From positions 24,886,465 to 24,950,464 of the forward strand of contig OY754468.1 in assembly GCA_963575645.1 (NCBI GenBank): 64,000 bases of DNA, in the 5' to 3' direction. Of the stretch, positions 59,800 through 64,000 are shown one piece after another; position 1 is the stretch's first letter, and each line of letters begins with the position of its first letter. The stretch comes from Xanthostigma xanthostigma (Eukaryota; Arthropoda; Insecta; Raphidioptera; Raphidiidae). Both the position numbers and the translations under genes were made by a program. Below the pieces are notes generated by a model that was not told the origin of the DNA, searched no databases, and was given only the letters and a program-made list of their open reading frames with translations.

Positions 59800-60218
59800 G
59801 AGTATTCGTCCCTGCAAATACCCCCTGCACCCTTCATCTCAAATCTTTTCCCCTCGCCTAAAAACGGTTCGCGCTCTCTCGACGCTATTTTTAAAGCTAG
59901 AGGGTTCTGGTAAACGCCTAATGAAAGACAAAGAATCAGACTACAGATCCTTCAGGCGAATTTTTTGAAAAAAAATTCCTGAAAAAACTTACAACCTTTT
60001 AAAAAAAATAATAAGTTACGTAATATTTCACACGTAGGCGAAACTGTTTTTCAAAAAATCGCCTAAAGGATCTGTAGTCTGATTCTTTGTCTTTCATTTG
60101 GCGTTTACCAGAACCCTCTAGCTTTAAAAATAGCGTCGGGAGAGCGCGAACCGTTTTTAGGCGAGGGGAAAAGATTTGAGATGAAGGGTGCAGGGGGTAT
60201 TTGCAGGGACGAATACTC
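59800..60218. mobile_element. MITE with about 170 bp arms flanked by TTAA
   Basis: TTAA at 59796-59799 and 60219-60222. Inverted ends GAGTATTCGTCCCTGCAAAT. The arms continue through CCCCTGCACCCTTCATCTCA and ACGGTTCGCGCTCTC. High arm identity suggests recent origin. TTAA flanks suggest piggyBac-type targeting, but the ends lack the usual piggyBac start, so the superfamily is open. Confidence 0.75.
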
Positions 60219-60874
60219 TTAAGTTCTGTCTTGCGTCCTATGCTATAAGTATACAAAGTTTCAACTGCCTAAGTCAACGGGGGCTTCTGGAGAGTCTGGA
60301 AAAACATACATAATTACATTAGGATATAATAATATGTAGAAGATTATTGTTTGTGTCGTGAATTTGAATACATTTTTGTAGTACCTAACGTTTTATTCGC
60401 CTTACAAAATTTTGAATTGTTTCTTTATTCATATAACGTGAGTCGTTTACGTAAAGAGTGACCGCTTAAATAGAGACGACTATACAAAGTTACAGTTACT
60501 TAACGTTGGCTTTTTACTCGAAACGGACTGTAAACATTTAACTTATAAACTTGATACTCGTAGTATATATTACATATTTTATTAAACGGTTCATTATAAC
60601 AGATGACCTGAAATGGTTAAACGAGTGTCATTGTACTAACATAAATTGAAAAGTAGAAATAATAGAGCTTCGTGTCATGTAGCGTGCTTGTAACCTCTCA
60701 TTACCCCCATGGAAAATTTAAACTGATATAATGTTATATATTTGACAAAAAAAGCAACTATCAATTTTAAAGTGGCTAACCAAAATATAATACATATGCA
60801 TTAAATTGTGCTGCTGTATTTATTTCTTAGCTAAATACAAGCAATTTCTTCGATTCGCTTTTATTTTATCTGTA

Positions 60875-61236
60875 TACAGGTGACAAACAGTCGCACAGAT
60901 TTTTTACAAAAATATGTTTTTAGGTTTCGGGGGACCTTGAAACGAAATATTGTAAAATTTTGAAATGTGTTTTTGACATGATAACGTCTTATAAATTGAT
61001 GAAACACCAGCTGCACCTGCACGCACGAAAAAGTGAAACGTTCCTAACGTTCCGCCTGACCCTGTGCGTGCAAGCGAGAGCGCAGTATGCTTCGGCCCAA
61101 GTTTGACAGCTACTAAAATTTAGGTTATGTATTTCGGAATACGTTATCACGTAAAACTATCGTCCGTAAACCGACTTTACAGACAACCAATTTTTTTTGA
61201 CATAAATAATTAGTACCCACTTGGGGTAAAGTGTCG
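60875..61236 (+). repeat. ACCATTCCAAC-family 3' fragment split by copy 7
   Basis: Left piece 60875-60970 (CAGATTTTTTACAAAAATATG, then a GGGGGACCTTGAAACGAAA block). Right piece from 61194 (TTTTTTGACATAAATAATTAGTACC). The break is in the run of T before GAC. Confidence 0.6.
60971..61193 (-). mobile_element. Rolling-circle-like element, copy 7
   Basis: Reverse orientation, TTTTGACATGATAACGTC to ACAGACAACCAATTTT. Interior nearly identical to copy 2 (GTGCGTGCAAGCGAGAGCGC, AGTTTGACAGCTACTAAAAT). Confidence 0.83.
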
Positions 61237-62410
61237 TTCGATTATTGTTCAAGCAAAGGAAAATGATTTTTTTAATGAGATCATTTTTTATATTAATTTT
61301 AGGCCATTTTGAGCCCTTTACTATATCTTATACGCCTTTAATTGTTATACATTTTTGAAAATTTATTGAAACTAAAAAACGAGTGTTTTCAGAAATGAAT
61401 AAGTACCTACGCTTTAACATTTATTTTATTTTATAGGGGGCCCGGTAATTGCTCGTATTCCTCTTAATGACACTTCTGTGAAGAATTTTTATTTTATTTT
61501 TTTTTATTTATTGTAAGTTTTAACACACAACACAAAATCTAACAGTAAATTTCGTGGTTTTTAGCTTTAGGAAGGTTGGCCAATTAGTAAACTATCAGAT
61601 CATAGAAAAATTCAGGCCAAAAAGTGAGAATATATTTTTTTTTAATTTTTAAATTCGGATTTTTGTAAAAAGAAAACCGAAGTAGATTTTCTCGAAAATG
61701 ACGCATTTCCGACTCCCAAGTGATAAAGGTTAAATCATTCCAAATTAGTCATATAGTTTGTTGTCCCGAAAGGAATATGAACGATTATTACCGGTCACTT
61801 TGTATACATTTTTTCGTAAAATTTATAAATAGTAATTTTTTATTAATTATTAGTCTTGAAATTGTCATTTTTCAATTAAAACTCTTCAACAAAATAACTA
61901 TTTAAACATGTAAGATAGCATAATTAAGATCAGTGGAAAAGCCACGCTTTTCTTGTGAAACAAAATCGGATAAGAAAGAAAACGTTGGGAACCATTGGTC
62001 TATGCAATAAAAATCAATATCCATAATTAATTAAACAAATATGTAAAGACTACTTAACACCGAAAAGTTTTGCATAACGTCAATAAAACTTGAATCAAAA
62101 AAACAACAAAACAAGTTCTTCGTAATTGTCTCCTTTTCCACGACTTGCATTAAAGTTTTCTTTTGTAACAATGTGTTACAAAAGAATGACTCATCTACAA
62201 AATAAGCAGTTATAAAACTGTCCTAGTTTTGGATCATAAATAATTATCTTCGAATATTCAATGTGTTACTTAGGTTGAATTATAAGAGGCGGTACTATTC
62301 ACATTATACATACTATGTTTGGATATATGAAGCATAGAGGTTTAATTAAGTTCCAGAGTTTATGCAAAGTTTTGCTCAAGAGAATTCAAAAAGAAAAAAA
62401 ACCCAACTGA

Positions 62411-62689
62411 ATGAATATAATACTAGCAAAAATGAAAAAAATTAGTTGGAAAAAATTATTAACACCTTCTTCATATGTGGTTTCATGTTATAGTAATAGT
62501 AATTATTATGATTTATTTATTCCACAATTAATATTATATAATAACCATAAGAATTTTTCTACCAAACTTGGCGGGGCCAGCGCTACGGTAAAAGAATTCA
62601 TAATTTGGCGGTACATATTTGAAAATTGTTGTAAATCTGTTGATTGTGCTATTAATGGAAAAATTAACACAAAAGAATATGAACATTAG
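62411..62689 (+). CDS. Unrecognised 92-codon reading frame (doubtful)
   Basis: ATG to TAG, AT-rich (many Ile, Asn, Lys, Tyr). Most of it could be chance, but the stretch LGGASATVKEFIIWRYIFEN has a protein-like composition. No domain recognised, no splice partner proven. See the following frame at 62936. It may be a decayed gene or an old insertion. Confidence 0.15.
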   Translation: MNIILAKMKKISWKKLLTPSSYVVSCYSNSNYYDLFIPQLILYNNHKNFSTKLGGASATVKEFIIWRYIFENCCKSVDCAINGKINTKEYEH

Positions 62690-62808
62690 GTATAGATGAA
62701 AAGATCTACAAAACTGATAATACTGGCAATAAGATCTACTTGAGGACATTGCATAGCTTCACCAGATTTTTATTTTTGTAAACATATTTAAACCCTACCG
62801 TCTTAACC

Positions 62809-62875
62809 CTGGTTCGATTCCAATCGCTATCGGTATATTTTATGTTTTTTTTTTTTTAATTTTATTTCTTTTATC
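62809..62875 (+). repeat. Possible SINE fragment with box B
   Basis: GGTTCGATTCC at about 62811 is followed by a T-rich tail, the same order as the tRNA-like repeat at 23375. No clear box A. Weak. Confidence 0.3.
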
Positions 62876-62935
62876 TTACAGTCAACTATGTATTACTTTA
62901 TTCTGCCTAATACGTAACTAATATTATTAAAATGA

Positions 62936-63274
62936 TGTGGAAGTTTATTGACTAATTTTCTTCCCTTTAGTCAATATCCTTTTAACGCAGCTGGTATATT
63001 TCTTTTTTACATTTATAATAATAATAAAGATGTAACTATAATGAATTTGGCGGCACTATCAGGATAACGAATAAATCCTTATAATACAGAAAATCTATTA
63101 TTAAAAGAAGAATCTAGAATTATATTCCAAACGCGACTAGCAACCGCAAGAATTGAATACCAAAACCTTTCAGTTTCAGGAATGAACTTACCGTTGGATT
63201 TTTTATTCACAGAAAACTACGGACTGATAGAAGACTTGATAGAAGAAGCTGGAGAAAACCTCTCCCTGCATTAG
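62936..63274 (+). pseudogene. Unrecognised reading frame with one internal stop
   Basis: 112 codons in one frame with a single TAA (63065-63067). The first part includes FSQYPFNAAGIFLFYIYN and MNLAALSG. The second has KEESRIIFQTRLATARIEY and LPLDFLFTENYGLIEDLIEE. Amino-acid composition is more protein-like than nearby random frames. CTTCCCTTTAG at 62960-62970 could be a splice acceptor. I do not recognise the family; host, transposon and viral origins are all possible. Confidence 0.25.
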
Positions 63275-64000
63275 AAACATCGAGACTTAACTTACGAAAC
63301 ACGACCTTAACTTTTTTCCCTCCAAAAAAGCGTCCCAAAAACATTCATATGGAAATAGATCAAAAATAGTTTGTTTATAAAGAAACTGATGAGATTTTGT
63401 AAAAGATTTTTTGAACAACTGTATTATTATACTTATGTAGAATTATAAGGTCGTACTATAGTAACATATCAACGTAACTTTAAATTTGCTGAAACGTAAA
63501 AATGATCTAATAAAATTAATTATGCAATAAAAACAACTGTTCTACATCATAATTCCATTTTAAATATTTACGTCATTCTTGATGAAATTTAAGTGGGCAA
63601 TTAAACATCAATAATAGATGACCACTGGGGTTTTTAGACTGTAATGGGCTTGACTCCTAATATAAAAGAACAGTACTATGTTTGAATTTTCTTACCTTGC
63701 GTGGCCCGATAAAATGTTTTTTACGAGTTTTTCCAGTGATTTGATTGTTTGAATTATTAAAATGTCATTCTTAAATAAATCATCACCAATACAGGATCTC
63801 CGCTTGCAATTTTTAATAAACTTTTCAGAATTTCTGGCTATTTTTCATGACATCTAGACGAGAAAATGCGTTTCCAGAATTTTTGTTTGTTTATTTTAAT
63901 CAGTATCCAACATCACTCAAGAATGGTTGGACCGATTTTAAGACAACTCGTACCCAAACTTGAAATTGTTAAGATATGAAAAGTATATATGTCGTTCTTT

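Larger units (their letters stand above)
46427..64000. other. Upstream flank of the adenylate-kinase-like gene
   Basis: No confident host gene. Listed repeats occupy about half of it. I see nothing recognisable in 48520-49258, 50270-50580, 51430-53060, 53290-53680, 56245-56880, 57400-58830, 59545-59790, 60225-60860, 61240-62400 and 63280-64000. A (CTTGACTTG)-rich stretch lies at 51048-51150. Confidence 0.5.

Overview
AT-rich animal nuclear DNA, almost certainly from an insect. The evidence is intron-split coding sequence, an arthropod-type core promoter (TATAAAG plus TCAGTT), and dense Ty3/gypsy, mariner, pogo/Tigger, hAT, Spy-like and RTE-like repeats. I cannot assign the species. Very long introns packed with transposon debris suggest a large, repeat-rich genome.

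The one host gene I can support lies on the minus strand. It is an adenylate-kinase-like gene whose first four coding exons are at 45845-45866, 31469-31660, 29982-30092 and 18615-18757. They join in frame through GT-AG introns of phase 1, 1, 1 and 0 and give 156 codons. The protein starts MGICLDT (a candidate lipidation signal), has a low-complexity linker, a P-loop variant (GGPGSGKVTH) and the NMP-binding half of an adenylate-kinase fold. The C-terminal exons are not seen and probably lie beyond the left edge. A TATA box and initiator at about 46386-46421 give a predicted start about 520 bases above the ATG. The leader carries a 51-codon upstream ORF that overlaps the start codon.

Layout. 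1-2465: 3' part of a Ty3/gypsy pol gene (reverse transcriptase, RNase H, integrase), open through the window edge. 2466-5450: non-coding DNA with two tandem-repeat arrays. 5450-18600: repeats within the presumed fourth intron, including a 1.8 kb mariner element (DD41D-like spacing) with 500 bp inverted ends, itself inside another repeat. 18600-45900: the host gene, whose introns hold hAT, hairpin MITE, RTE-like and nested insertions. 46400-64000: upstream flank with fold-back elements, several copies of a rolling-circle-like element, and a 1.55 kb palindromic element inserted between AAA and TTT with no target duplication. Two weak unexplained reading frames lie at 62.4-63.3 kb.

Most of the biology here is transposon archaeology. 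The best observations are the Spy-like insertion with a matching empty site in a sister copy, the seven-copy family with asymmetric inverted repeats and a variable minisatellite, the multi-level nested insertions, palindromic MITEs with an X-X'-X-X' layout, and a tandem array whose hairpins change while staying paired. I found no multi-gene system and no CRISPR array.
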